Source: Jeotgalicoccus coquinae (lineage in GTDB: Bacteria; Bacillota; Bacilli; Staphylococcales; Salinicoccaceae). From it: a stretch of 64,000 nucleotides of DNA. The stretch lies in NCBI RefSeq assembly GCF_014207425.1, contig NZ_JACHFF010000001.1, forward strand, positions 310,001 through 374,000. Direction: 5' to 3'. This document shows, piece by piece, positions 55,335 to 64,000 of this stretch; the first letter of the stretch is position 1; each line of letters starts with the position of its first letter. The position numbers and the translations under genes are program-made. The notes under the pieces were generated by a model, which was not told where the DNA came from, did not search any database, and saw nothing but the letters and a program-made list of their open reading frames with translations.

Positions 55335-57326
55335 ATGCAAAAAGAAGTGAGACTGGAGAAAAAAAGATTTCGTCCAGAAATAGAAGGTTTGAGAGTTATA
55401 GCGGCTTTATTAGTCGCAATTTATCATATTTGGCTTGGGAGAGTGTCCGGTGGTGTCGACGTATTCTTCGTAGTTTCAGGATTCCTGATAACAGCGAGCC
55501 TGGTATCAAGACATTTAAGAGAGGGCTACGTAAATCTCTTTAAATTTGTAGGGAATTTGATGAAGCGTTTATTGCCTGCATCATTCTTTGTATTGACAGC
55601 AGTCGTTATATTAACAATTATATTTTTACCCAGTGTGCAGTGGAAACAGCTTATAAGCGAACTTATAGCGAGCGCGCTGTATTTTGAAAACTGGAGATTG
55701 GCAATTGACTCAGTAGACTATCTGGACTCATCCAATCCGCAATCGCCACTACAACATTTCTGGGCAATGAGTATACAGGGACAATTCTACATAATACTGT
55801 TTACTATAGTGACAGCAGCTATCTTCCTGTCCAGAGCTTTTAAAATTCAGATGAGAAATATGCTTGTTATTATTTTCTCGGTTATTTTAATTAGCTCATT
55901 TATTTTCTCAATTTATCTGACAGATGCTAATCAGCCTGTGGCATACTTTGATACAAGAGCAAGAATGTATGAATTTATCGTAGGCGGATTGCTGTTTCTT
56001 TTTATAGACAGAGTGAAATTAACTAAATCTATATCATTCATAATAGGCTGGACCGGCTTAACAGGATTGATTCTGTGCGGCATTATATTTGATGTCAGCA
56101 CTAATTTCCCGGGAGCAATGGCGCTCTGGCCGGTGGGATGTGCAGTCCTCGTATTACTGGCAGGACAAAATTCCACTTCATTTGGTGTGGAGAAATTTCT
56201 CGGAAATAAAATATTCGTGAAACTGGGGAGCTATTCGTATGCTTTCTACTTATGGCATTGGGTAATCTTGACTTTTTATAAAACATCATACGATATTAAA
56301 ATAGGAATTCTCGATGGTTCGGCAATACTAATTGTTTCAATAATACTGAGTTATATCACTACAGAATTTGTGGAAAAACCGGTAAGAGCCAGAGACGGGA
56401 GATTTATTTTAAGATTTGCACCAGTATTGGCAGCTTTATTAATTACATCATCGTATTTAATTTATGAATATAAAAATACGGAAATAGAATTTGAAGGTCT
56501 GATTTACTCAAATGATCATCCGGGAGCAATGAGTATCCTTCAGGAATATTCAAACTATGATAAGAATGCAGAATTAATTCCTGATCTTGCATCTGTAAAA
56601 GACGACCTTCCATTAACATATGAAAAAGACTGTAATCAAATGGGTACAAGGACAGAGGCAAAGTACTGTGTTGCTGGAAATGACGAAGCAGAGTATGAAG
56701 TAGCATTAGTTGGAGGTTCTCATTCTGCTCATTGGTATGGAGCGTTTGAAGAAATTACTAAAGAAAATGAGCAGATAAAACTTGTTAATATTACTAAGAG
56801 TGCATGTCGTTTTTCATCTGATCATATGTCTGATGACTGTGATGAATGGAACCTCAATGTGCTGAACTTATTAGCAGAAAGAAAACCAGATTTAGTTATA
56901 ATGACTGCAGATATAGGCAGTAATCAATATCCTGAAGTTACAGATGGTTATTTAAAAAGATATAGTCAACTGGATGAGATGGGTATAGAGGTTATGGCTA
57001 TTCGGGATAATCCGTGGTTTGAAGTGAATATTCCAGAATGTGTGGAAGAATATGGGCCAGGGAGCAGTAATTGCCAGCTTGACAGACAAAAAATACTTCC
57101 AGAACCATCGAAATGGGATCGTCTTGAAGTAAAACCGGATAATGTTCATTATGTCGATTACACAGAGCATTTTTGTGATGAAGAAGTATGCTATCCTACT
57201 AAAGGTAATGTAATTATCTACTTTGATGCAAATCACATTACGAATACTTATATGAAAACAATAACTCCATTTATAACTGACGATGTTTATAAAATATTAA
57301 ATGAAGTATCTGATTTCACAGTATAG
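55335..57326 (+). CDS. OatA-like acyltransferase (acyltransferase 3 plus SGNH domain)
   Basis: A 663-residue membrane O-acyltransferase. The N-terminal acyltransferase-3 domain (about residues 8-375, ten or more helices) has RPEIEGLRVIAALLVAIYHI with the catalytic histidine and GGVDVFFVVSGFLI. An extracellular SGNH esterase domain follows, with GGSHSAHW (Ser462) and the D-x-x-H dyad DANH (Asp631, His634). OatA enzymes O-acetylate MurNAc and confer lysozyme resistance; related proteins modify wall glycopolymers. Its position at the head of a glycopolymer cluster could mean polymer modification instead. Ends at an intrinsic terminator. Confidence 0.87.
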   Translation: MQKEVRLEKKRFRPEIEGLRVIAALLVAIYHIWLGRVSGGVDVFFVVSGFLITASLVSRHLREGYVNLFKFVGNLMKRLLPASFFVLTAVVILTIIFLPSVQWKQLISELIASALYFENWRLAIDSVDYLDSSNPQSPLQHFWAMSIQGQFYIILFTIVTAAIFLSRAFKIQMRNMLVIIFSVILISSFIFSIYLTDANQPVAYFDTRARMYEFIVGGLLFLFIDRVKLTKSISFIIGWTGLTGLILCGIIFDVSTNFPGAMALWPVGCAVLVLLAGQNSTSFGVEKFLGNKIFVKLGSYSYAFYLWHWVILTFYKTSYDIKIGILDGSAILIVSIILSYITTEFVEKPVRARDGRFILRFAPVLAALLITSSYLIYEYKNTEIEFEGLIYSNDHPGAMSILQEYSNYDKNAELIPDLASVKDDLPLTYEKDCNQMGTRTEAKYCVAGNDEAEYEVALVGGSHSAHWYGAFEEITKENEQIKLVNITKSACRFSSDHMSDDCDEWNLNVLNLLAERKPDLVIMTADIGSNQYPEVTDGYLKRYSQLDEMGIEVMAIRDNPWFEVNIPECVEEYGPGSSNCQLDRQKILPEPSKWDRLEVKPDNVHYVDYTEHFCDEEVCYPTKGNVIIYFDANHITNTYMKTITPFITDDVYKILNEVSDFTV

Positions 57327-57327
57327 A

Positions 57328-57360
57328 TAAAAGAGCGGACTTGTGTCTGCTCTTTTTTAA
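57328..57360 (+). terminator. intrinsic terminator after the OatA-like gene
   Basis: AAAGAGC-GGAC and GTCT-GCTCTTT with loop TTGT, followed by Ts. Confidence 0.82.
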
Positions 57361-57455
57361 ATTATGGGTTTTTAAATGACACCGATATGAATTACTATTA
57401 TAATAAATGAGATACAAATTTATATTTAAAAAGTGAACATATAAGAGGGAATATA

Positions 57456-58265
57456 ATGAATCACGTAATTACTTTATTTAAAGAGCAATTTCAAAATCTC
57501 CATTTAATATGGAAGTTGTCAATTTACAATGTTAAGAGTGAATACTCCAACCATTATCTTGGTTTGTTCTGGAACATTCTGCAGCCTCTGATGCAGGCCG
57601 CCATCTATTATCTGATATTCGGACTGGGTCTTAGAGGCGCAACAGCGCCGGATTCAGAAATTCCATTTATTGTTTATCTTATTTCGGGACTATTCCCCTG
57701 GCTGTTTATTTCACAGGCGATTAACATAGGATCGAATGCTATTTATGCACAACTCGGTCTGGTCACTAAAATGAGATTTCCATCCAGCGTACTGCTGTCA
57801 ATTTCATTTACAAACAGTTTAATAAACCTTGCGTTTATGACATTAATTATAATGCTCATTTCAGTTTTCAGCGGATTTGTAAATCCGATGTATTTCTTTA
57901 TGCTGATATATTTTGTCATCGCATCATTTGCACTGATTTTTGCGATTAACTTAATAATGAGCACACTTATTATACTGGTACGGGACTTTAGAAATGTCCT
58001 GCAGAATGTTATACGTATGGGATTTTTCCTGACGCCGATATTCTGGCAGCCGGGTGAAAGAGGCGGATTACTGCAAATGATATCCGATTTAAACCCTTTT
58101 GCTTATCTTGTGCAGAACTTCCGTAATGCGCTGATATACGGTGACGGATTATTTTATGGAACGATGGAGCAGCACTTTTACTTCTGGGCAATAACAATTG
58201 CATTCCTGCTCATAGGAAGTTACCTGCACATTAAATTCCGTTATAAACTAATTGATTATCTATAA
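57456..58265 (+). CDS. TarG/TagG-like polysaccharide ABC exporter permease
   Basis: A 269-residue ABC-2 type permease with six helices. The N-terminal QFQNLHLIWKLSIYNVKSEYSNHYLGLFWNILQPLMQ and the downstream LVRDFRNVLQNVIRMGFFLTPIFW and NPFAYLVQNFRNALIYGD match TarG of staphylococcal wall teichoic acid export. Its ATPase partner (TarH-like) is encoded 4.3 kb downstream instead of next door. The two genes are separated by four biosynthetic genes. The start follows AGAGGGAA. Confidence 0.88.
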   Translation: MNHVITLFKEQFQNLHLIWKLSIYNVKSEYSNHYLGLFWNILQPLMQAAIYYLIFGLGLRGATAPDSEIPFIVYLISGLFPWLFISQAINIGSNAIYAQLGLVTKMRFPSSVLLSISFTNSLINLAFMTLIIMLISVFSGFVNPMYFFMLIYFVIASFALIFAINLIMSTLIILVRDFRNVLQNVIRMGFFLTPIFWQPGERGGLLQMISDLNPFAYLVQNFRNALIYGDGLFYGTMEQHFYFWAITIAFLLIGSYLHIKFRYKLIDYL

Positions 58266-58278
58266 GGACGGTAAAATA

Positions 58279-59427
58279 ATGAAGTATTTAATGATATGTA
58301 ATGCATATCCGACATTACAGAACCTTTATGCCAACAGCTTTTTGCACAGAAGAGTGAAAGCTTATCAGCAAAAAGGGCTGGAAGTCGATATTGTTGTTAT
58401 AACAACAAAAGTATTAAAAGATAAATATTACGATGGTGTACACATTAAATACATGGATGAATATCAAATCGCATCATATTTAAAAGTAAATGATTACTCT
58501 ACAGTGTTATTTCACTTTATTAATAAAAAAATGTTTTACGGTATTGAACAGCTGGAAGAAGACCGGCGTCCAAATATAGTAGTATGGCTGCATGGTTTCG
58601 AAGCAGAAGCATGGCACCGCCGATATTATAATTTTTTGGAAAACGTGGCTCAGCTTGATAATGCACTGGAACGGAAAGAGACTGTATTTAAGCCGCAGCG
58701 GGAATTTATCCGGGACATTATGACACGTGATGATTTGAACATTAAGTTTATCTACGTTTCACAGCGGTTTAAAGAACTTTACGTTGATCCATATGTGGGC
58801 GTCGTACCGGAAAAATATTCTATTATTCATAATATCATCGATGATGAGCTGTTTGAATATCATAAAAAGTCAGCTGATGACCGTATGAAAATCTGTACTA
58901 TCAGGCCGTTTACAGCACGTAACTATGCTAACGATATAACGGTCGACGTTATTAAGCAGTTAAGCAGAAAAAAATACTTTAATAAGCTTGAATTCAATAT
59001 ATACGGAGACGGCAAATTGTTTAATGTACTGACTAATTCATTAAGACAATTTGATAATGTAAATCTTCATAAAGGATTTGTGAAACAGGATGATATTCCT
59101 GAAATTCATAAGCAGCACGGGATTTACCTTGGACCATCCCGTCATGATTCGCAGGGTGTGTCTCTCGGAGAAGCAATGAGCAGCGGACTGGTGCCGGTAA
59201 CGAATGCCATAGGCGGTATTCCTGAATTCATTTCACATAAAGAAACAGGTATGCTTGCATCGAGAGATAACGTAAGCGAAATGGTGGAGCATATTGATTA
59301 TTTATATAAACACGCTCGTAATTTTAAAAAAATGAGTGCCCAGGCTGCAAAAAGTATTAAAAAGCAGGCCGGTCTGAATGTTGTAATAAACAAGGAAATT
59401 GAGGTGATTACTAATGGCTGGAGTTAA
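58279..59427 (+). CDS. GT4 family glycosyltransferase
   Basis: A 382-residue GT-B glycosyltransferase without signal peptide. The N-terminal MKYLMICNAYPTLQNLYANSFLHRRVKAYQ is typical of GT4. The donor-binding domain has FNIYGDGKLFN, HKGFVKQDDIPEIHKQHGIYLGPSRHDSQGVSLGEAMSSGLVPVTNAIGGIPEFI with the E-x7-E-type motif. It probably adds a sugar to a wall polymer precursor at the cytoplasmic membrane. The start is ATG 58279; the ORF extends nine codons into the tagG end. The 3' end overlaps the next gene by 14 bases. Confidence 0.86.
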   Translation: MKYLMICNAYPTLQNLYANSFLHRRVKAYQQKGLEVDIVVITTKVLKDKYYDGVHIKYMDEYQIASYLKVNDYSTVLFHFINKKMFYGIEQLEEDRRPNIVVWLHGFEAEAWHRRYYNFLENVAQLDNALERKETVFKPQREFIRDIMTRDDLNIKFIYVSQRFKELYVDPYVGVVPEKYSIIHNIIDDELFEYHKKSADDRMKICTIRPFTARNYANDITVDVIKQLSRKKYFNKLEFNIYGDGKLFNVLTNSLRQFDNVNLHKGFVKQDDIPEIHKQHGIYLGPSRHDSQGVSLGEAMSSGLVPVTNAIGGIPEFISHKETGMLASRDNVSEMVEHIDYLYKHARNFKKMSAQAAKSIKKQAGLNVVINKEIEVITNGWS

Positions 59428-59791
59428 TTGGGAAAAAGCATATCATGACCTGGAAGATCATATCGAAGCGATAATGCGTGAAACCAGCGATTTGGTAAAC
59501 AATGCTGCCCCAAAATTAAAACTGAATGAAGTATATATAACGAAGACGAATACGCTTGATGTAATTATCGATGCAACAGGTGATAAAATGGAGTATGCAA
59601 TCGATCTCATTGATCGTAAAGGAAAAATGGAAACGATTAAAACGGGCTATCAGAAGTCCAATACTTTTTCTTTTGAAATACCTGATGGAAGATACTCCGT
59701 CACTGCCTATGCAAAAGAAAGCGCAAAGGACAACTCAAGAGTGTTCGAGAAAATATCTGTGAATTTTAAACGGGTGCTTAATGATGAATAA
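59414..59791 (+). CDS. small helical/beta protein in the glycopolymer cluster
   Basis: A 125-residue protein I do not recognise. Residues 1-35 are a helical segment (WEKAYHDLEDHIEAIMRETSDLVNNAA); residues 38-120 are beta-rich and immunoglobulin-like in rhythm (KLNEVYITKTNTLDVIIDATGDK, SFEIPDGRYSVTAYAKES). No signal peptide. It overlaps the glycosyltransferase before it and the gene after it, so co-translation is likely. Confidence 0.6.
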   Translation: MAGVNWEKAYHDLEDHIEAIMRETSDLVNNAAPKLKLNEVYITKTNTLDVIIDATGDKMEYAIDLIDRKGKMETIKTGYQKSNTFSFEIPDGRYSVTAYAKESAKDNSRVFEKISVNFKRVLNDE

Positions 59792-60407
59792 ATTTTATAT
59801 GGAACTGGACGACAGGGATAACGGCCTGTCAGTAACACTGACAATCGCAAAAAACGAAGGAATCCAGGATTTATATACCCGTCTCAGTACATATGATATG
59901 GCGAAGTTTATCGATTTAACAAAAATTGATACAGGCAATGTCTGGGACATTATTAATGATTTTCCGGCTGATAAAATAGATGCTGTTTTTATAATCAGCG
60001 ATTTTCAGATTAATGAAAGTCTGCTTAACACAACGGACAATATAGCGGATATAGACTTTAAAAATGAACTGTATTATTTAACATCCGGGTCAAAAAGTGC
60101 ACATATTCTTGAGAAGTACCGGATGATTAATATTAACGTTAAACAAAAAAGTAAATCTTACGAACTTGAAATTGTTGAAAGTCTGCTGAGAGAGCAGGAT
60201 AAGAACAATGAAGTAATCAACGGTCTCGTAAGAGAAAAACAGCAGCTGCAGTTTTCACGCGGCAGAGCTGACGATGATGATCTGGAAACAAGATATTTAG
60301 ATTTAATGGAAAAGTATAAGCAGTCTCTTGACAGACTGGAGCAGCTGCGAAGCTCGAAACTTGGTAAAATGCAAGTTGCATACTGGAACAGGAAAAGAGG
60401 ATATTAA
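59781..60407 (+). CDS. coiled-coil protein in the glycopolymer cluster
   Basis: A 208-residue protein of unknown function. The first 125 residues form an alpha/beta region; the rest is a predicted coiled coil (SLLREQDKNNEVINGLVREKQQL, DLMEKYKQSLDRLEQL) ending in the basic, aromatic tail SSKLGKMQVAYWNRKRGY. Such coiled-coil tails are typical extensions of glycosyltransferases in wall polymer clusters, suggesting a scaffold for the neighbouring enzymes. Two ATGs (59781, 59784) are possible starts. Its stop overlaps the next ATG. Confidence 0.65.
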   Translation: MMNKFYMELDDRDNGLSVTLTIAKNEGIQDLYTRLSTYDMAKFIDLTKIDTGNVWDIINDFPADKIDAVFIISDFQINESLLNTTDNIADIDFKNELYYLTSGSKSAHILEKYRMININVKQKSKSYELEIVESLLREQDKNNEVINGLVREKQQLQFSRGRADDDDLETRYLDLMEKYKQSLDRLEQLRSSKLGKMQVAYWNRKRGY

Positions 60408-62494
60408 TGAAGGTAGTTAATAGAATCAATACAGCAGATGCAAACTCCCAATATATAAACAACGTCATATCTTCATTGTCGGAAACAAGACCAGCAGGCC
60501 TGACAGTCATTCAGTATATTTCAGACGCTGCATCAGCCGAAAGTTTCAGTAAACCTGCAACTGTGGGTATGGAGAATATGAATACTGTACTCGCAGCTGA
60601 TAAGCATGAAGTATATGAAATACTGAAAGCACAGGCAGCTGGCGCTACTGCAGTCGTATTCGGTACTGTTGAGGATGCGAAAGTTTATATTAAATATTCT
60701 CATGTCCTGATTATTGACGGCAGTCTGACAGTTGAATTTAACGGCAGTATACCGGAATTTGACAATGACAAAATATATCTTACAGATATAGCTGACAACG
60801 ATGCACTGGATGCTAAAATTTATAAGAAATTTTTAGCTGATAATCATATTGATGAATACAGTTTTGAATCTCATACAATTGAAAAATTAATCAGGGAAGC
60901 AAACTGTATTATTCCATCGGATCTTATATTCCATCACAGCTTTTCATATAACTTTTCATTCAGATTTAATATCTGGATGTCGAATCTGATGGCAATCGTT
61001 AATTTAAACGGTGAAATTGTTAAGGCTGACGGCATATGTGTTCACGGTGAAATGAACAGAGGCATACCCGAAAGCTGCAAAGATACTGTACTGTGCATAA
61101 AATATATCGACAGCAAAATAGCAAAACGCTTTGATGATGATGTATCTGAAGTTCTTCAGTACTTTAATAAAGTATTTACAGCCAATTTGAAAAATCATAT
61201 CGACAAAGGAAATATCAGCAGAGAAAGTCTCGTTGAAGAAATGAAATCTGTCGGTATTGAAAATATATATTACTCCGCTTTAAACAAAGGCGATGCGAAA
61301 AAACTTGTCCTGGCATACTGTTTCCCGCCGTTCAATGATACGAGCGGCAACGTGATGGCTAAAAGAATTTTCGAAGCAGGGGACATAGTCGATGTGATAT
61401 CGAATGATATGAGCCGTATCCGCAACAAAGATAATAAACTGCTTAATATTATGTCTCATCTGCTCGACTCACAAATTGTACTTACAGGCCCTCAGGCATT
61501 CAGCAGCTGGACGAGCATCGAAGAATACATGCAGGGTGTTTCTAATAAATATAAGCTTTATGAGAATAAATACGATGAAGTATATTCACGTGTAATGTTT
61601 CCGCATTCTCACTTTGCGGCTTTTGAAATAAAAAAAGAAAATCCGGATATTAAATGGATCGCTGAATTCTCGGATCCTCTCTATACGGATGTTTCTTCAA
61701 ATCTCAGATTTGCTCCAATTGAAGATGATGACTATATCCAGATGCTTAAAGAGTATACTGGTGAGGAATACAGTCATCTGATCGATGATAACTCATTCAA
61801 TGTATGCGAGGTTATTCCGTTTCTTTACGCTGATGAACTCATCTTCACGAACCAGTATCAGCTGGACTATATGATTGAGAGATTCGATGAAAAAATCAAA
61901 GCTCTGGTAAGCAGTAAAGCAGTTATCAGCCAGCATCCGACGCTGCCTGGTGAGATGTATGATATTGTAAAGTCATTCTATAAAGTAAATCAGGATGAAA
62001 TCAATGTTGCATACTTCGGAAACTTTTACGATACACGCGGATTCAGACAAATAGAACTGGTGGCAAAACAGCTTTATGAAGCCAAAATTAATAATTTTAA
62101 AATTCATGTCTTCACTAATCTCAATAAGAAAACGATGAGATTTTTCAGACAGAGCGAGTTTAAAGAATATATAGAAATGAATCAGTATGCCCCTTATTTC
62201 GAATTTCTTAATTTAACCAATCTGATGGATGTGCTGCTTATATTCGATGCAGAGACTGTGGGTATAAAACCTTATAATCCATACGTTCCATCCAAATTGA
62301 GCGATTACAGAGGCAGTACGAGTAAAATATGGGCATTTACAGAAAAGAACAGTGTTCTTGATTTAACGGAGGAAGATAACCTCTACACTGTTCAGCAGCA
62401 TGATTATTATAAGTACGGTGAGGCATTTGCACAGATTTCTAAAGATATCGGCAAACCGGTATATAATCCAGCTAATATTAAATGTCTAAATTAA
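60407..62494 (+). CDS. large GT-B-like glycosyltransferase
   Basis: A 695-residue protein without signal peptide. Residues 1-290 are an unrecognised N-terminal region. From about 300, LVLAYCFPPFNDTSGNVMAKRIFEAGDIVDVIS resembles the N-terminal half of GT-B enzymes. The C-terminal half has INVAYFGNFYDTRGFRQIELVAKQLYE, FKIHVFTNLNKKT and a donor-site-like YVPSKLSDYRGSTSKIWAFTE. I infer a glycosyltransferase specific to this cluster. ATG overlaps the previous stop by one base. Confidence 0.65.
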   Translation: MKVVNRINTADANSQYINNVISSLSETRPAGLTVIQYISDAASAESFSKPATVGMENMNTVLAADKHEVYEILKAQAAGATAVVFGTVEDAKVYIKYSHVLIIDGSLTVEFNGSIPEFDNDKIYLTDIADNDALDAKIYKKFLADNHIDEYSFESHTIEKLIREANCIIPSDLIFHHSFSYNFSFRFNIWMSNLMAIVNLNGEIVKADGICVHGEMNRGIPESCKDTVLCIKYIDSKIAKRFDDDVSEVLQYFNKVFTANLKNHIDKGNISRESLVEEMKSVGIENIYYSALNKGDAKKLVLAYCFPPFNDTSGNVMAKRIFEAGDIVDVISNDMSRIRNKDNKLLNIMSHLLDSQIVLTGPQAFSSWTSIEEYMQGVSNKYKLYENKYDEVYSRVMFPHSHFAAFEIKKENPDIKWIAEFSDPLYTDVSSNLRFAPIEDDDYIQMLKEYTGEEYSHLIDDNSFNVCEVIPFLYADELIFTNQYQLDYMIERFDEKIKALVSSKAVISQHPTLPGEMYDIVKSFYKVNQDEINVAYFGNFYDTRGFRQIELVAKQLYEAKINNFKIHVFTNLNKKTMRFFRQSEFKEYIEMNQYAPYFEFLNLTNLMDVLLIFDAETVGIKPYNPYVPSKLSDYRGSTSKIWAFTEKNSVLDLTEEDNLYTVQQHDYYKYGEAFAQISKDIGKPVYNPANIKCLN

Positions 62495-62516
62495 CACTGA
62501 CTTGGAAGTGGGAAAA

Positions 62517-63425
62517 ATGACTTATAAAGTTAAAGTTGATAATGTATCAAAAGTTTTCAATACAACAAGCAACAAGAAAAAGCTGTGGAAAATCTTATTT
62601 CCTTTTATGAATAAAGAACAGGAATTTTATCATGCGTTAAGAAATATCTCATTCGAAGTAGAACCGGGAGATTCAGTTGGTATCGTCGGCTTAAACGGCT
62701 CCGGGAAATCGACATTGTCCAATCTGCTCGGCGGCGTTACAGTGCCGTCATCAGGAGAAATATATGTTGATGGAAAACCGTCTCTGATTGCGATTTCCGC
62801 AGGATTGAATATGGAATTGACCGGTGAAGAGAATATTCACATGAAATGTCTGATGCACGGCTTAAGTGAAAAACAAATCGAAGAGCGCTACGATGATATT
62901 GTAGCGTTCAGCGAGCTTGAGGATTTCCTTAATCAGCCGATTAAATCATACTCGAGCGGAATGATGTCGAGACTCGGATTTGCCATTGCGGTACACACAG
63001 ATCCTGACGTACTGATTGTCGATGAGGCACTGTCAGTCGGGGATGATACATTTACCAGCAAGTGTATTGATAAAATGAAAGATTTCAGAGAACAGGGTAA
63101 AACCATATTCTTTGTCAGTCATTCCATTCCCCAAATACAGCAAATGTGTAATAAAGCAGCATGGATTCATTTTGGGGAATTGCGTGAATACGGCGACTGT
63201 ATACCGGTCGTGGGACTGTATGCACGATTTGTCAGAGGCTATAATATTAAGCCGAAGCACATTCAGAAACGCTACAAAAAAGCGATGGTTGAAGGGCAGA
63301 GAACCACAACTTTTGACGCAGACAAAAATGATACGAAATTTGGTATAGGGAATAGTATACTTTTAATGATTTTTTCGGTTATTATAGTTGTAATGGGTTA
63401 TTTACAAGCAATTCAATATCTATAA
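62517..63425 (+). CDS. TarH/TagH-like polysaccharide ABC exporter ATPase with C-terminal membrane helix
   Basis: A 302-residue ABC ATPase of the polysaccharide export group. Walker A is GLNGSGKST, the signature YSSGMMSRLGFAIA, Walker B VLIVDEALSVGD and the H-loop FFVSHS. NMELTGEENIHMKCLMHGL is characteristic of the TagH/Wzt group. Residues 240-275 are basic, and a transmembrane helix (about 279-298) ends the protein; TarH of S. aureus lacks this while TagH of B. subtilis has a longer extension. It should pair with the TarG-like permease upstream. ATG 62517 follows GGAAGTGGG. Confidence 0.88.
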   Translation: MTYKVKVDNVSKVFNTTSNKKKLWKILFPFMNKEQEFYHALRNISFEVEPGDSVGIVGLNGSGKSTLSNLLGGVTVPSSGEIYVDGKPSLIAISAGLNMELTGEENIHMKCLMHGLSEKQIEERYDDIVAFSELEDFLNQPIKSYSSGMMSRLGFAIAVHTDPDVLIVDEALSVGDDTFTSKCIDKMKDFREQGKTIFFVSHSIPQIQQMCNKAAWIHFGELREYGDCIPVVGLYARFVRGYNIKPKHIQKRYKKAMVEGQRTTTFDADKNDTKFGIGNSILLMIFSVIIVVMGYLQAIQYL

Positions 63426-63437
63426 GGTGCTTATAAA

Positions 63438-63647
63438 ATGAATAAATTAACTTATGAAGAATTAAAAGAAATAGCGTTGGAGTCTTTGGAGAAAGAAGAA
63501 CGTGCTTTAAATGAACTGAAGAATATAGACAGACAAATATCAGTTCTGAAAAATGAGAACGACAGATTAAACAGACAGATAAAAAAATATCAAAGTTTTC
63601 TTCCTATCAAAGTAGGTTTGAAGATGAAAAAGTTTGTCAGAAAGTAG
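63438..63647 (+). CDS. small coiled-coil protein in the glycopolymer cluster
   Basis: A 69-residue highly charged protein predicted as one coiled coil (LKEIALESLEKEERALNELKNIDRQISVLKNENDRLNRQIKKYQ) followed by a short basic tail (LKMKKFVRK). It has no signal peptide and no recognised family. Together with the 208-residue gene it suggests short helical adaptor proteins in this cluster. Start ATG 63438 follows AAGGTGC. Confidence 0.6.
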   Translation: MNKLTYEELKEIALESLEKEERALNELKNIDRQISVLKNENDRLNRQIKKYQSFLPIKVGLKMKKFVRK

Positions 63648-63650
63648 TGT

Positions 63651-64000
63651 ATGAGTATGTCTAATTTAAAAATTAGAGAGAGACTAAAAGAAATAAATAA
63701 AATTAAAAACTCAGTACTTTCGGATGAAAAAGTTCAAGAGGAAACCCCTCTTTTTCCTGTCAGTAATTTAGAATGCGGGATAAGTGTCATTATTCCTGTT
63801 CATCAGGGAGAGAAGTTTATAGAGGACCTTGTTGATTCTTTAAAGAAACAGACGCTTGAAACCAGGTTATTTGAAGTAATATTCGTCTTTAACGGAGAGT
63901 ATGAAAAGAGTGAGGCACTCCTTGAAAAACTGGAGACACCGTTTAATCACAAAATTCTCTATTCTGATCAGGGAGTCGGTATTGCCCGCAACCTTGGGAT
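63651..64000 (+). CDS. GT2 family glycosyltransferase, partial (window end)
   Basis: The first 116 codons of a GT-A glycosyltransferase, cut by the window edge. A helical, charged N-terminus (about 40 residues) precedes CGISVIIPVHQGEKFIEDLVDSLKKQTLE and VIFVFNGEYEKSE, the start of the GT2 nucleotide-binding domain. ...GVGIARNLG leads toward the DxD region, which is not in view. Possible starts are ATG 63651 and ATG 63657, both with a weak ribosome site. It lies three bases after the small coiled-coil gene. Confidence 0.8.
   Translation, partial: MSMSNLKIRERLKEINKIKNSVLSDEKVQEETPLFPVSNLECGISVIIPVHQGEKFIEDLVDSLKKQTLETRLFEVIFVFNGEYEKSEALLEKLETPFNHKILYSDQGVGIARNLG

Overview
The window comes from the chromosome of a low-GC Gram-positive bacterium of the family Staphylococcaceae. 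Evidence: a lysine-type MurE (DNPSNDDP motif), a CoA-disulfide reductase with one active-site cysteine, an RsaE/RoxS small RNA, Spx/MecA/YjbH/ClpB proteostasis genes, CtsR and FapR operators, and a gene order (trpS-spx-mecA-coiA-pepF-RsaE-yjbH-yjbI-yjbK-relQ-nadK-mgtE-fabI, then murE-prfC-terC-htrA-ktr-comK) that from memory parallels Staphylococcus aureus. Sequence divergence, glpKD and GMC/Tat genes inserted in this block, and an opp operon in front of fabHF point to a relative such as Jeotgalicoccus or Salinicoccus rather than Staphylococcus itself. This genus guess is inference. No rRNA, tRNA, CRISPR array, insertion sequence or prophage block is visible.

Layout. 1-7.4 kb: an FAH-family enzyme, a DUF1516 membrane protein, a membrane-anchored GH13-like protein that has lost its catalytic residues, a HAD phosphatase-degV-cdr operon on the minus strand, a SufT-like protein and uppP. 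7.4-13.7 kb: clpB under a CtsR box, then convergent glpK-glpD and a DUF2929 protein. 13.7-22.4 kb: an oligopeptide ABC operon (oppDFBC-oppA) behind cre-like and CodY-like sites, then fabHF under FapR. 22.5-30.2 kb: trpS, spx, mecA, coiA (its ribosome site lies inside a terminator hairpin), pepF, the RsaE-like RNA, and the yjbK-yjbI-yjbH operon. 30.3-37.9 kb: relQ-nadK-mgtE, FapR-controlled fabI, a YjcG-like 2H phosphoesterase, an esterase, an AI-2E family transporter, an endolysin-like M23 peptidase and a small membrane protein. 38.1-41.9 kb: an internally deleted GMC oxidoreductase remnant, then a Tat-exported gluconate-dehydrogenase-like small subunit, a GMC oxidoreductase with a cysteine cluster, and a dedicated tatC. 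42-50.2 kb: murE, a YueH-like protein, prfC, a manganese (yybP-ykoY) riboswitch driving terC, htrA, a Ktr potassium channel subunit and a metallophosphatase-like protein without metal ligands. 50.2-55.3 kb: an LCP ligase, a DUF2187 protein and a SigS-like sigma factor, divergent from comK, which leads a compact operon with a membrane zincin fusion and a 268-aa protein of unknown function. 55.3-64 kb: a wall glycopolymer cluster (OatA-like acyltransferase, TarG-like permease, glycosyltransferases, small coiled-coil proteins, TarH-like ATPase) that runs off the window end.

How the genes connect. Proteostasis: ClpB, MecA, Spx and the Spx adaptor YjbH. Envelope: UppP recycles the undecaprenyl carrier, MurE builds peptidoglycan, LCP attaches wall polymers, and the last cluster makes and exports a polymer. 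Fatty acid synthesis (fabHF, fabI) shares FapR control. Competence-type genes (coiA, comK, a SigS-like factor) are present. Least explained parts: the comK operon, the Tat-linked dehydrogenase with its deleted paralogue, the two degenerate enzymes, and the small coiled-coil proteins of the glycopolymer cluster.
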